64,000 nucleotides of DNA, from NCBI RefSeq assembly GCF_019599145.1, contig NZ_CP080647.1, positions 9,362,001 through 9,426,000 on the forward strand, given 5' to 3'. This stretch comes from Streptomyces akebiae (GTDB taxonomy: Bacteria > Actinomycetota > Actinomycetes > Streptomycetales > Streptomycetaceae). The translations under genes and the position numbers were made by a program. The notes under the pieces are model-generated. The model worked only from the letters and a program-made list of their open reading frames with translations, was not told the origin of the DNA and ran no database searches. This document shows, piece after piece, positions 7,880-15,600 of the stretch (position 1 is the stretch's first letter; each line of letters opens with the position of its first letter).

Positions 7880-9219
7880 GCCTTCTCCTCCGCACGTTCG
7901 GTCACGACCATCCGCTCGATGCGCACCCGTTGCGGCACGTGCCGGTCCAGCGTGCGTACGTCGATCATCACGTGGCCCGCGTCGGACAGTTCGACGGTGA
8001 GCCGGTCGCCGATGGCCGGGAACCGGCCGAGGCGGTCCACGATCAGGCCGGCCACCGTGTCGTAGTCCTCCTCCTCGGGCAGCTCGATGCCGGTCGACTC
8101 GGCCACCTCGTCCAGGCGGCGCCCGGCGTCCACCAGCCAGCCCTCGCCGTCGGCGACAGCGATCTCGGTGACGGCGTCGGACTCGTCGGCGATGTCGCCC
8201 ACCAGTTCCTCGGCGATGTCCTCATAGGTCACGATCCCCGCGACCCCGCCGTGCTCGTCCAGGACGACCGCGAACTCGTCGTCCGCCTCCCGCATCCGGT
8301 CGACGGCGTCGGGCAGCGGCAGCGTGTCCGGCAGCAGCAGCGGGCGGCGGGCGAGTGCGCCCACAGCGGTGCCGGCGAGGCGGTCGGCAGGCAGGTGCGT
8401 CAGTTCGCGCACCCCCAGGACGCCCGCGATGTCGTCGGGGTGGTCGCCGAGGACCGGATAGTTGGAGTGGCCGTGGCGGGCGATCAGGTCGACCGCCTCG
8501 GCGGCCGTGGCGTCCTTGCGGACGAAGACGGCGCCCGCGCGCGGCACCATCACCTCGTCCAGCGTCCGGTCGGAGAACTCCAGGGCGTGGTCGAGGAGGT
8601 CGGCGGTGTCCTTGGGCAGCTGGCCGTGCTCGTGGGACTCGCCGATCAGGTGGCCGAGCTCCTCCAGGGTCGCGCCGTGGTGCAGTTCCTCGACGGGCTC
8701 GATGCCCACCTTGCGCAGCAGCCGGCCGGCCGCGCCGTCGAAGACGTGGACGACCGGACCGACGACCTTCAGATACGCGAGGGTGGAGGCGGCCAGCGAC
8801 TTCGCCAGCCGCTCCGGGACGGCGATGGCGAGGTTCTTCGGGGCCAGCTCGCCCAGCACCATCTGCACGACCGTGGCCCCGACGAAGGCGAGGCCGACGG
8901 AAATGCCCGAGACGGCTCCTTCCGGGGTGCCGATGCCGGTCAGGGCGGGCTTGAGCAGCGCGGACACGGACGGCTCGGCGATGAAGCCGACGACCAGGCC
9001 CGTGACGGTGATGCCCAGCTGGGCGCCGGACAGCATGAACGACAGCCGCTCCAGCACCTTCAACGCGCGGGCGGCCCTCAGGTCGCCGGCCTCGGCCTCG
9101 CGGGCGAGCGCGAGCCGGTCGGCGGAGACGTACGCGAATTCCTGCGCGACGAAGTAGCCGGTGCCGGCGGTGAGGACGAAGACGGCCAGCAGGCCGAGAA
9201 CAGCGTTCGCGGCACTCAT
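7876..9219 (-). CDS. DUF21/CBS/CorC-domain membrane protein (hemolysin C-like), long form
   Basis: A 447-residue protein: DUF21 membrane domain (about 1-200, with FVAQEFAYVSADR and MVLGELAPKNLAIAVPE), CBS pair (about 210-335, DEVMVPRAGAVFV) and a C-terminal CorC/HlyC domain (about 350-430). This is the standard architecture of the CNNM/CorC family, whose better-studied members mediate Mg2+/Na+ exchange. ATG 9219 overlaps the stop of a 31-codon upstream reading frame that has a good Shine-Dalgarno. The gene is followed, with a 4-bp overlap, by the short-form partner. Confidence 0.9.
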   Translation of the reverse strand: MSAANAVLGLLAVFVLTAGTGYFVAQEFAYVSADRLALAREAEAGDLRAARALKVLERLSFMLSGAQLGITVTGLVVGFIAEPSVSALLKPALTGIGTPEGAVSGISVGLAFVGATVVQMVLGELAPKNLAIAVPERLAKSLAASTLAYLKVVGPVVHVFDGAAGRLLRKVGIEPVEELHHGATLEELGHLIGESHEHGQLPKDTADLLDHALEFSDRTLDEVMVPRAGAVFVRKDATAAEAVDLIARHGHSNYPVLGDHPDDIAGVLGVRELTHLPADRLAGTAVGALARRPLLLPDTLPLPDAVDRMREADDEFAVVLDEHGGVAGIVTYEDIAEELVGDIADESDAVTEIAVADGEGWLVDAGRRLDEVAESTGIELPEEEDYDTVAGLIVDRLGRFPAIGDRLTVELSDAGHVMIDVRTLDRHVPQRVRIERMVVTERAEEKA

Positions 9220-9311
9220 CGCGCACCACCCCGCCGCGTGCCGTGCTCAAGAAAGGTCTGGCGGGGTGGTCGGGGACTGTGCCCCGGAGAGTCCGTCGAT
9301 CTGGCGGACAC
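9216..9311 (-). CDS. possible 31-residue leader peptide coupled to the CorC-type gene
   Basis: On the minus strand AGGAG (9323-9319) is spaced 7 nt from a GTG at 9311. The frame runs 31 codons and its TGA shares ATGA with the start of the 447-residue DUF21/CBS/CorC gene. The peptide is basic and proline-rich (HSPRPPRQTFLEHGTRRGG). The spacing and overlap suggest translational coupling or a leader role. The peptide matches nothing I recognise, and chance is not excluded. Confidence 0.3.
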   Translation of the reverse strand: MSARSTDSPGHSPRPPRQTFLEHGTRRGGAR

Positions 9312-9429
9312 GGGCTTGCTCCTTCGGTGCGTGTGCAATGCGTGAACGATTGTGTTGGAGTGGCGCTTTGCGGCCTCTACGCAGGCCCGACGGACGGACA
9401 CCACGGCCGCCACGTCCACGGTCCGCCGG

Positions 9430-10452
9430 TCACGCGGCGGACGGTGCCGGGCCGACCAGCTCGGACAGGACGTCCTCCATGGTGACGAAGCCGATGACCG
9501 TGCCCGTCTCGCCGGTGACCGCTGCCAGGTGGCTGCCGACGGCGCGCAGGGCGGTGAGGGTGTCGTCCAGCGGGGTGTCGATGCGGACCCGGGTGACCGG
9601 GTGCAGGGCGCTGCCCGGGAAGGGCCGGTCGCGGTCGGTGAGGCCGAGGGTGTCCTTGATGTGGAGGTAGCCCAGCAGGGCTCCGTTCGGGCCGGTGACC
9701 GGGAAGCGGGAGTAGCCGGCCTCGGCCGCCGTCCGCTCCAGCCGGGCCGGGGTGATGGTGTGGTCGACCGTGTGCATCCGCTGCGCGGGGACGAGGATCT
9801 CGCCGACCGGGCGGGTGCCCAGTTCCAGTGCGTCGCGCAGCCGCTCTCCGTCGGCAGGCGAAAGCAGGCCCGCCTCGCTGGAGTCGAGGACCATGCGGGC
9901 GAGCTGGTCGTCGGTGAAGACGGCCTCCACCTCGTTCTTCGGCTCCACCCTGAGCAGCTTCAGCAGGGCGTTGGCGAAGGCGTTGATACCGAAGACGACC
10001 GGCCTGAGCGTCTGGGTGAGGGCCACCAGGGGCGGCCCCAGCAGCAGCGCGGTGGGGACCGGCGCGGCGAGCGCGATGTTCTTCGGGATCATCTCGCCGA
10101 TCAGCATGTGCAGGTACGTCGCCAGGCTGAGCGCGATGACGAACGCGATCGGATGCACCAGGCCGTGCGGGATGTGGGCCGCCTCGAAAGCGGGCTCCAG
10201 CAGATGGGCGATGGCCGGTTCGGCGACCGCGCCGAGCACCAGCGAGGAGACGGTGATGCCGAACTGGGCAGTGGCCATCAGCGCCGAGAGGTGCTCCAGG
10301 CCCCACAACGTCATCCGGGCCCGCTTGTCACCCTCCTTCGCCCGCGGCTCGATCTGTCCGCGACGCACGGAGATCAGGGCGAACTCCCCGCCCACGAAGA
10401 AGGCGTTGGTCAGCAGGGTCAGGGCACCGATGGTGAGTTGCAGTACGGTCAT
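9430..10452 (-). CDS. DUF21/CBS-pair membrane protein, short form (second pair)
   Basis: A 340-residue protein with a DUF21 domain (FFVGGEFALISVRRGQIEPR; MLIGEMIPKNIALA) followed by a CBS pair (about 200-330) and no C-terminal CorC domain. ATG 10452 overlaps the stop of the preceding gene by 4 bp. The architecture and gene order are the same as the pair at 6860-9219, pointing to duplication of a whole two-gene cassette. Membrane metal-ion transport or its regulation is inferred from the family. Confidence 0.88.
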   Translation of the reverse strand: MTVLQLTIGALTLLTNAFFVGGEFALISVRRGQIEPRAKEGDKRARMTLWGLEHLSALMATAQFGITVSSLVLGAVAEPAIAHLLEPAFEAAHIPHGLVHPIAFVIALSLATYLHMLIGEMIPKNIALAAPVPTALLLGPPLVALTQTLRPVVFGINAFANALLKLLRVEPKNEVEAVFTDDQLARMVLDSSEAGLLSPADGERLRDALELGTRPVGEILVPAQRMHTVDHTITPARLERTAAEAGYSRFPVTGPNGALLGYLHIKDTLGLTDRDRPFPGSALHPVTRVRIDTPLDDTLTALRAVGSHLAAVTGETGTVIGFVTMEDVLSELVGPAPSAA

Positions 10453-11786
10453 CGGGACTCCTCCGCCGCCTGGACCGGCATCCGGACCGGCGCGGTGATG
10501 CGGACGCGGCCGGCGCGGTGGTGATCGACGTCGAGGACATGAAGTCGCCAGCCGTCGTCGAGGTCGAGGTCGTCGCCCTTGGCCGGGATGCGCGCGAGGC
10601 GGGTGGCGACCAGCCCGGCCACGGTCTCGTACGGGCCCTCCGGCGCCGTCAACCCTATCCGGGCCAGCTCGTCGATGCGGACCGAGCCGTCCGCCTCCCA
10701 CACCGCACGCCCGTCCCCCGTCCTCGCCGCGGGCAGCAGATCGGGGACCTCGACGGGGTCGTGCTCGTCACGGACCTCGCCGACGACCTCCTCGACGATG
10801 TCCTCCACCGTCGCCACCCCCGCGGTACCGCCGTACTCGTCGATGACCACGGCCATCGTGCGCGTCTCGCGCAGCCGCTCCAGCAGCCGGTCGGCGGTGA
10901 GGCTGTCCGGCACCAGCAGCGGGGCGGTGGCCAGCTCGGTCACCGGAGTGAGGGCCCGCTTCTCCGGTTCCAGGGCGAGCACGTCGCGGATGTGGACGGT
11001 GCCGATGACCTCGTCCAGGCTGTCGCGGTAGACAGGGAAGCGGGACAGGCCGGTGGCGTACGTCAGGTTCGCCGCGTCGGCCGCCGTGGCGTGGGCCTCC
11101 AGCGCCCGGACGTCGACCCGCGGGGTCATCACGTTCTCGGCCGTGAGCTCACTCAGGTGCAGGGTGCGCACGAACAGCTCGGCGGAGTCCGCCTCCAGGG
11201 CACCTTCGGCTGCCGAGTGCTGGGCGAGCGCGACCAGTTCCTCGGGCCCGCGGGCGGAAGCCAGCTCCTCGGCCGGCTCCAGGCCGAAGCGCCGGACGAA
11301 CCGGTTCGCGGTGCTGTTCAGGTGCCGGATGAACGGCCCGAAGGCGGCCGTGAAGCCGCGCTGCGGGCCCGCGACCACCTTGGCGACCGCCAGCGGCCGG
11401 GAGATCGCCCAGTTCTTCGGCACCAGTTCGCCCACCACCATCAGGACCACGGTGGAGACGGCCACGCCCAGCACGGTCGCCACGGACGACGCGGCGCCGC
11501 CCAGGCCGACCGCCTGAAGCGGGCCGCGCAGCAGCGCGGCGAGGGACGGCTCGGCGAGCATGCCGATCACCAGCGAGGTGACGGTGATGCCCAGCTGGGC
11601 ACCGGAGAGCTGGAGAGTCAGACGCCGTACGGCCTTCAGCGCGCCCTCGGCGCCGCGCTCGCCCGCCTCGGTGGCACGCTCCAGCTCACCGCGCTCGACG
11701 GTGGTCAGCGAGAACTCGGCCGCGACGAACACCGCGCAGGCCAGCGTCAGCAGCAGAGCGAGCAGGAGCAGCACGATCTCGGTCAC
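10449..11786 (-). CDS. DUF21/CBS/CorC-domain membrane protein, long form (second pair)
   Basis: A 445-residue protein with the full CorC/HlyC layout: DUF21 (about 1-200, FVAAEFSLTTVERGELER and LMVVGELVPKNWAISRP), CBS pair (about 210-335, ENVMTPRVDVRAL) and C-terminal CorC domain (about 345-430). The start is GTG at 11786, preceded at a distance by a GGGAGCGGGGG tract. It is the first gene of its pair. A BlaI-like inverted repeat lies about 140 bp upstream (11923-11942), so the pair could be controlled by the BlaI protein encoded at 14792. Confidence 0.88.
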   Translation of the reverse strand: MTEIVLLLLALLLTLACAVFVAAEFSLTTVERGELERATEAGERGAEGALKAVRRLTLQLSGAQLGITVTSLVIGMLAEPSLAALLRGPLQAVGLGGAASSVATVLGVAVSTVVLMVVGELVPKNWAISRPLAVAKVVAGPQRGFTAAFGPFIRHLNSTANRFVRRFGLEPAEELASARGPEELVALAQHSAAEGALEADSAELFVRTLHLSELTAENVMTPRVDVRALEAHATAADAANLTYATGLSRFPVYRDSLDEVIGTVHIRDVLALEPEKRALTPVTELATAPLLVPDSLTADRLLERLRETRTMAVVIDEYGGTAGVATVEDIVEEVVGEVRDEHDPVEVPDLLPAARTGDGRAVWEADGSVRIDELARIGLTAPEGPYETVAGLVATRLARIPAKGDDLDLDDGWRLHVLDVDHHRAGRVRITAPVRMPVQAAEESR

Positions 11787-11922
11787 CGTGACACCCCCGC
11801 TCCCTCATTCACATGGGTCAGGCGGGGCGTGGCACGGCTGGTACTGGGAGGCTCACCCATCGGGGGACCGTCGCTCCTTCTCAAGACGTGTGGGATGACA
11901 GTGGGGGAAGCAGGATTGCCTG

Positions 11923-11942
11923 CTTCTACACCAACTGTAAAG
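11923..11942 (-). promoter_or_regulatory. BlaI/MecI-like operator, site 1 (upstream of the CorC pair)
   Basis: CTTCTACA (11923-11930), a 5-bp spacer, then TGTAAAG. The TACA...TGTA core is the recognition signature of BlaI/MecI repressors. The right arm has one mismatch and the spacer is one base longer than in the other two sites, so this is the weakest of the three. Confidence 0.4.
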
Positions 11943-12113
11943 GAGCCGCAAAGAACCTCACCCGGCCAGGGCCTCCGGTTTCAGGCGTTCCGGGTGGCGC
12001 ACCCTCCGGCCGCGCCGAGCCTGAGTATCGCCCTCCGGCCGGCACAGGAACCAGTTTTCGGCCTTTCCCGCCGCGTCCGCGCGGACAGTGCCCTTCCCCG
12101 CTCCCGGCAGCTC

Positions 12114-12137
12114 TATACTTCTACACGTTTGTAGAAG
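12114..12137 (+). promoter_or_regulatory. promoter with perfect BlaI-like operator, site 2
   Basis: TATACT at 12114-12119 is a good -10 box. It overlaps the start of a perfect inverted repeat: CTTCTACA (12118-12125), CGTT, TGTAGAAG (12130-12137). The operator would cover the transcription start of the small gene at 12189. The TACA-N4-TGTA core fits BlaI-family repressors, and a BlaI gene lies 2.6 kb away. Confidence 0.6.
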
Positions 12138-12188
12138 GTCCGAGCGTGAGCCGGGCCCCGCACGCATGCACGTTGGGAGACGACACGT

Positions 12189-12407
12189 ATGGCTTCGATC
12201 GACCTGGACGAGGTGCTGGACAAGGCATGGACGGACAAGAGCCTGCCCGAGATCCTGGCGGCCCCGGTCGGGGCGCTGAAGGGGGTCTCGGACCGTGACG
12301 GCGAGTTACTTCAGGAGGCGTTCGGGGTCAAGAGCATCGCGGACCTGGCCGAGTTGAAGTACGTCCGCTGGGCGCAGGCGCTCGCCGCTCTCGACACGGC
12401 AAGGTAA
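12189..12407 (+). CDS. small conserved-looking helical protein (72 aa)
   Basis: A 72-residue soluble protein starting MASIDLDEVLDKAW. It contains no membrane segment. The middle (LPEILAAPVGALKGVSDRDG... and GVKSIADLAELKYVRWAQAL) looks like two helix-turn-helix units resembling helix-hairpin-helix folds. Small proteins with this pattern occur in actinomycetes, but I know no function. ATG 12189 is preceded by GGGAG. A strong -10 and a perfect BlaI-like palindrome precede it, so it is probably induced together with the BlaI regulon. Confidence 0.75.
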   Translation: MASIDLDEVLDKAWTDKSLPEILAAPVGALKGVSDRDGELLQEAFGVKSIADLAELKYVRWAQALAALDTAR

Positions 12408-12500
12408 CCGGCCCCCGAACTGCCGTGGTGCAGTGCGCCCGTCATGGGTGCGCGGCACCGCTCACACGAAACACACGCACGATAAGGAGTGGACGCCACG

Positions 12501-13493
12501 ATGGTGTTCAAACGACTGCTCGGCTCGCTCGGCGTGGGCGGACCCACGCTCGACACGGTCCTCGACCCCGGTGCGGCCCTGCCCGGTGGCGCGCTCTCCG
12601 GCCGGGTTCACCTCAAGGGCGGCAACGCCGACTTCGACATCGAGCACATCACGCTGGAGCTCGTGGCCCGGGTCGAGGCCGAGCACGAGGAGGGGGAGAG
12701 CGCGGGCGCGGTCGTCTTCGACCGGTTCACCGTCGGTGGCGGTTTCCGGCTCGCCGAGGGGGAGGAGCGCAACGTCCCGTTCAGCGTGACGCTGCCGTGG
12801 GAGACCCCGGTCACCGAGCTGTACGGGCAGGGACTGGGCATCGTCCTGGGTGTGCGGACCGAGTTGTCGGTGGCGGGCGCGAAGGACAAGGGCGACCTCG
12901 ACCAGATGGCCGTGGGTCCGCTGCCGGTACAGGAAGCGATCCTGGAGGCCCTCGGACAGCTCGGCTTCGGCTTCAAGTCCGCCGACCTGGAGCTGGGTCG
13001 CATCGGCGGCACCGGCCAGCAGCTTCCCTTCTACCAGGAGCTCGAACTCACTCCGCCCCCGCAGTACGCGCACCAGGTCAACGAGATCGAGGTGACCTTC
13101 CTCGCCACCCCGGGCGGAATGGAGGTCGTCCTGGAGGCGGACAAGCGCGGCGGCCTGTTCTCCTCCGGCCACGACGCGCTCACCCGTTTCACCGTCGGCC
13201 ACCACGACGTGCGCGACTGGAACACCGAAGTCGACGGCTGGATCCGGCAGCTCGTCGAGCACCGCGCGTCGTACGGCTCCCACGCCGCGTACGGCCACGG
13301 CGACCCGCACGCGAGCGGCGGCCACGACGACCACCACCAAGACAGCCACCACCGCTCCGGGCCGGGCATGGGAACCGTGGTCGCCGCGGGTGCGGCCGGG
13401 CTGGCGGTCGGTGTCGTCGGAGGCATGGTGGCAGCCGAAGTCGTCGACGAGGTGGGGGACTTCTTCGAGGGCGACGAGGAAGAAGAGGGCTGA
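12501..13493 (+). CDS. spo0M: Spo0M family sporulation-control protein
   Basis: A 330-residue protein of the Spo0M (SpoOM) family. It starts MVFKRLLGSLGVGGP, has the arrestin-like beta-sandwich pattern in residues 1-250 (GGALSGRVHLKGG; PFSVTLPWETPVTELYG) and ends in a His/Asp-rich stretch, a Gly/Ala hydrophobic segment (about 290-315) and an acidic tail. In Bacillus, Spo0M affects entry into sporulation; its role in Streptomyces is less defined. ATG 12501 fits the AAGGAG at 12484-12489; the in-frame GTG at 12489 overlaps that Shine-Dalgarno. The 93 bp between the small gene and this one show no terminator hairpin, so cotranscription is possible. Confidence 0.9.
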   Translation: MVFKRLLGSLGVGGPTLDTVLDPGAALPGGALSGRVHLKGGNADFDIEHITLELVARVEAEHEEGESAGAVVFDRFTVGGGFRLAEGEERNVPFSVTLPWETPVTELYGQGLGIVLGVRTELSVAGAKDKGDLDQMAVGPLPVQEAILEALGQLGFGFKSADLELGRIGGTGQQLPFYQELELTPPPQYAHQVNEIEVTFLATPGGMEVVLEADKRGGLFSSGHDALTRFTVGHHDVRDWNTEVDGWIRQLVEHRASYGSHAAYGHGDPHASGGHDDHHQDSHHRSGPGMGTVVAAGAAGLAVGVVGGMVAAEVVDEVGDFFEGDEEEEG

Positions 13494-13852
13494 GAGGCCG
13501 TGGCGGGCCGGAAGGGTTGATCAGGCGCTGACCGTGCGCAGAAGGTGATCGGCGTCTTCCGGCTCGCCCGGTCGGCCCACCTCCGGCCAGGAACCGTCAC
13601 GCAGCAGATCCGGAGGGCGGGGCACCCACGCCGCCGCCGGCCCGCCTCGCCTCCTGCTCGTGGTGCCGGACGAGGGTGAGCGATGACATCCGTCTGCGAG
13701 AGGGCGAACGGCGTCGTCTCCGCCGGCCCGGAGCCGGCCGGCGGGGAACCGAGCGTGGTGCTGGTGCCAGGCACGGACATGAACGCCGCGGTGTGCATGG
13801 GCATGGCCGAGTTGCCGGTGGCACGGTGGCACACCGTGGTGAAGGCGCGTCC
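13494..13852. other. gene-poor interval, possible decayed minus-strand coding DNA
   Basis: No intact gene is evident. On the minus strand a short peptide beginning MSSLTLVRHHEQEARR (from about 13684) and, after a frame change, a tail containing VPRPPDLLRDGSWPEV that ends at 13521 look like parts of one former reading frame. I cannot name the family. The rest shows no clear signal. Confidence 0.3.
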
Positions 13853-14785
13853 TCACAGGGGCGTCGCCGCGTGCAGGATGAGGACCATCGTCACCGCGGA
13901 GTTCGCGGACGACAGCGCGGACACCGCGGTCCCCGCTGCCGCCCCCCAGGCGGCAAGGCCCACCGAGGTGAACACCGACGGCCAGCTGCGCATCGCGGGC
14001 GCGGGGCCGAGCAGTGCGGCGACCCGGCGCGGCACCGGGCCCGGCGCGGCGAAGCCCCCCAGCGTGGGCACCGGAGTCCCCCGGGAGACCAGGGCCGCCT
14101 TGCCGATCGCGCACGCCACGGCCCTGCGGCTGCCGACCGCCTGCGCCGCGTCCTCGTCCGCCCACCGTTCCGCCATGTACGCCACGGCGGTGCGCAGGGG
14201 GCGCAGGAACGGGTTGGCACGTGCGGCCAGTTGGACGGCGAGCAGGAACCGGTGATGCCGGGCTGCGAGATGGGCGCGCTCGTGGGCGAACAGGGCGCGC
14301 CGTTCGGCCGGTTCGAGACAGGACAGCAGGGCGGTGGTCACCACCACCCGGCCCCGTCGCCCGCCGGGGAGGGCGTACGCGTACGGCACTTCGTCGGGCA
14401 GTACGGCCACCTCCGTGCCGGGCAGGCCAGCGAGTGCCCGGTGGGCTCGGTGCAGGACCCGTCCGTGCCGCCACAGCGTGCGGCAGCAGGTCAGCAGCAC
14501 CGCGAGCAGCGCCGGGATGGCCAGTTTCCCAGCCACCTCGTCGTGGGGCACCGCCTCGCGCACCTCGGGGTCCGACCAGGCGTCGGGCAGTGGATTGCCG
14601 GGCAGCTGCGCGGTGCCGACCACCATCAGCAGCCCCAGACACACGGTGCTGCACACCGCCATCACCACGGCCACCGCGGTCAGGAGCCGGGTGGCGGTCC
14701 GCGGGTGCAGCCGCTGCTCGGCCAGGCGCGCTATCGGCCACGCCGTCAACGGCAGGACCAGCGGCAGAAAGACGAACACCCCCAT
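13853..14785 (-). CDS. M56 family (BlaR1/MecR1-like) membrane metallopeptidase
   Basis: A 310-residue protein with about four hydrophobic segments (near residues 1-20, 35-60, 85-110 and 285-305) and a cytoplasmic zinc-protease region. FAHERAHLAARHH contains the HExxH motif, and AERWADEDAA downstream can give the third ligand. It lacks the extracellular penicillin-binding sensor domain of BlaR1, as is common for actinobacterial M56 proteins. It lies 6 bp after the BlaI gene. By analogy it cleaves or inactivates the adjacent BlaI repressor on a signal. The trigger is unknown, and no beta-lactamase gene is present nearby. Confidence 0.88.
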   Translation of the reverse strand: MGVFVFLPLVLPLTAWPIARLAEQRLHPRTATRLLTAVAVVMAVCSTVCLGLLMVVGTAQLPGNPLPDAWSDPEVREAVPHDEVAGKLAIPALLAVLLTCCRTLWRHGRVLHRAHRALAGLPGTEVAVLPDEVPYAYALPGGRRGRVVVTTALLSCLEPAERRALFAHERAHLAARHHRFLLAVQLAARANPFLRPLRTAVAYMAERWADEDAAQAVGSRRAVACAIGKAALVSRGTPVPTLGGFAAPGPVPRRVAALLGPAPAMRSWPSVFTSVGLAAWGAAAGTAVSALSSANSAVTMVLILHAATPL

Positions 14786-14791
14786 GAGGCT

Positions 14792-15181
14792 TCAGTCTTC
14801 CCTCTCGTCCTTGGCCCGACCCAGCAGTTCGCGCAGCAGCCGCTCGTCGTCCGGTTCCAGGGAGGTGACGAAGCTGGCCAGCACCGCCTCGCGGTCGCTC
14901 TCGGCGTCGAGCACCTTGCGCATCTTGTGCGCGGCCAGGCCCGCCTGGTCCGAGGCCGGTGTCCAGGCGAAGGAGCGGCCGGTGCGCTCGCGGGCCACCG
15001 CGCCCTTGGCCAGCAGCCGGGTCAGGATCGTGACCACCGTGGTGTAGGCGAGATCTCCGCCGACGCGCTCGTGCACCCATCCCGCGTTGACCGGGCTGTC
15101 CGCCTCGCGCAACGCGGACAGGACGAGCGCCTCCAGTTCACCCTGTCCCCGCCGCGGAGGACGCTGCCGCTGATCCGTCAC
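14792..15181 (-). CDS. BlaI/MecI/CopY family transcriptional repressor
   Basis: A 129-residue regulator. The winged-helix domain (about 10-80) contains GELEALVLSALREADSPVNAG and the recognition region YTTVVTILTRLLAKGAV. The C-terminal part (about 85-129) forms the dimerisation helices. GTG 15181 is preceded by AGGGAG; the frame is open upstream to 15292, but that region contains the promoter. It is the first gene of the blaI-M56 operon. A TACG-N4-TGTA inverted repeat at 15290-15309 lies about 110 bp upstream, consistent with autoregulation, and similar sites precede the 72-aa gene and the CorC pair. Confidence 0.9.
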   Translation of the reverse strand: MTDQRQRPPRRGQGELEALVLSALREADSPVNAGWVHERVGGDLAYTTVVTILTRLLAKGAVARERTGRSFAWTPASDQAGLAAHKMRKVLDAESDREAVLASFVTSLEPDDERLLRELLGRAKDERED

Positions 15182-15289
15182 GCCCTGTCTCCCTTCCGCT
15201 GACCCCGAGTTCAGGGCCGGTCCATCGTATCGACGCCCTACCGGCCGCTCGCCGCGCCGTGACCGCTGCTCCGCCGCCCCGCACCGCTG

Positions 15290-15309
15290 CATCTACGTGA
15301 TTGTAGAAG
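15290..15309 (-). promoter_or_regulatory. BlaI-like operator, site 3 (upstream of blaI)
   Basis: The arms CATCTACG and TGTAGAAG are separated by TGAT. Six of eight arm positions are symmetrical, and the right arm is identical to that of the perfect site at 12118-12137. Its position upstream of the repressor gene suggests autoregulation. Confidence 0.5.
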
Positions 15310-15379
15310 CCAGGTTGCCGGGACGGGCTCTTCCGCGCGGTGCCGACGGTGACCGCGACGGCAAGGAGAGACGGTAGGC

Positions 15380-15600
15380 AGGGGCGTCATCGCACGGGTG
15401 GTGCTGGGACTTCTCGCCGGGGCCAGGGCCAGGGCCGTCCTGCCGGGGCGCGATCCGCGCGGACTCATCGGTACGACGGCCATCGGCATCGCGGGGGCTT
15501 CCTGGGCGGCCGGCTCTCCGCACAGTTCCTCGACCGGTCGGTGCGGCGGGAGTTCCTCGACAAGGCCGACGGCAGCGCCCCCGCACCTTCCAGGACCTGA
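15380..15600 (+). pseudogene. GlsB/YeaQ/YmgE-type small membrane protein, frameshifted remnant
   Basis: The sequence encodes VIARVVLGLLAGARARAVL, then GRDPRGLIGTTAIGIAG, the glycine-rich membrane helices of the GlsB/YeaQ/YmgE (transglycosylase-associated) family. After about 15497 one base is missing. The homologous continuation (FLGGRLSAQFLDR, RREFLDKA) is in another frame and stops at 15600. The start codon is also gone: the GGAG Shine-Dalgarno is followed by no ATG or GTG at the right distance, and two arginines interrupt the first helix. The gene is dead. Confidence 0.7.

Noticed and set aside
11787..11922. A Mg2+ riboswitch (M-box) in the leader of the CorC operon
   Set aside because: GGTGAGCCTCC on the minus strand recalls part of the motif, but the remaining conserved segments and stems could not be found. 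A covariance search with the M-box model would decide.
13521..13834. A DUF5134-like or other gene after the M56 gene
   Set aside because: A His/Met-containing frame begins about 13834, but it has no hydrophobic helices and breaks off. Only two short peptide stretches look protein-like, in different frames.
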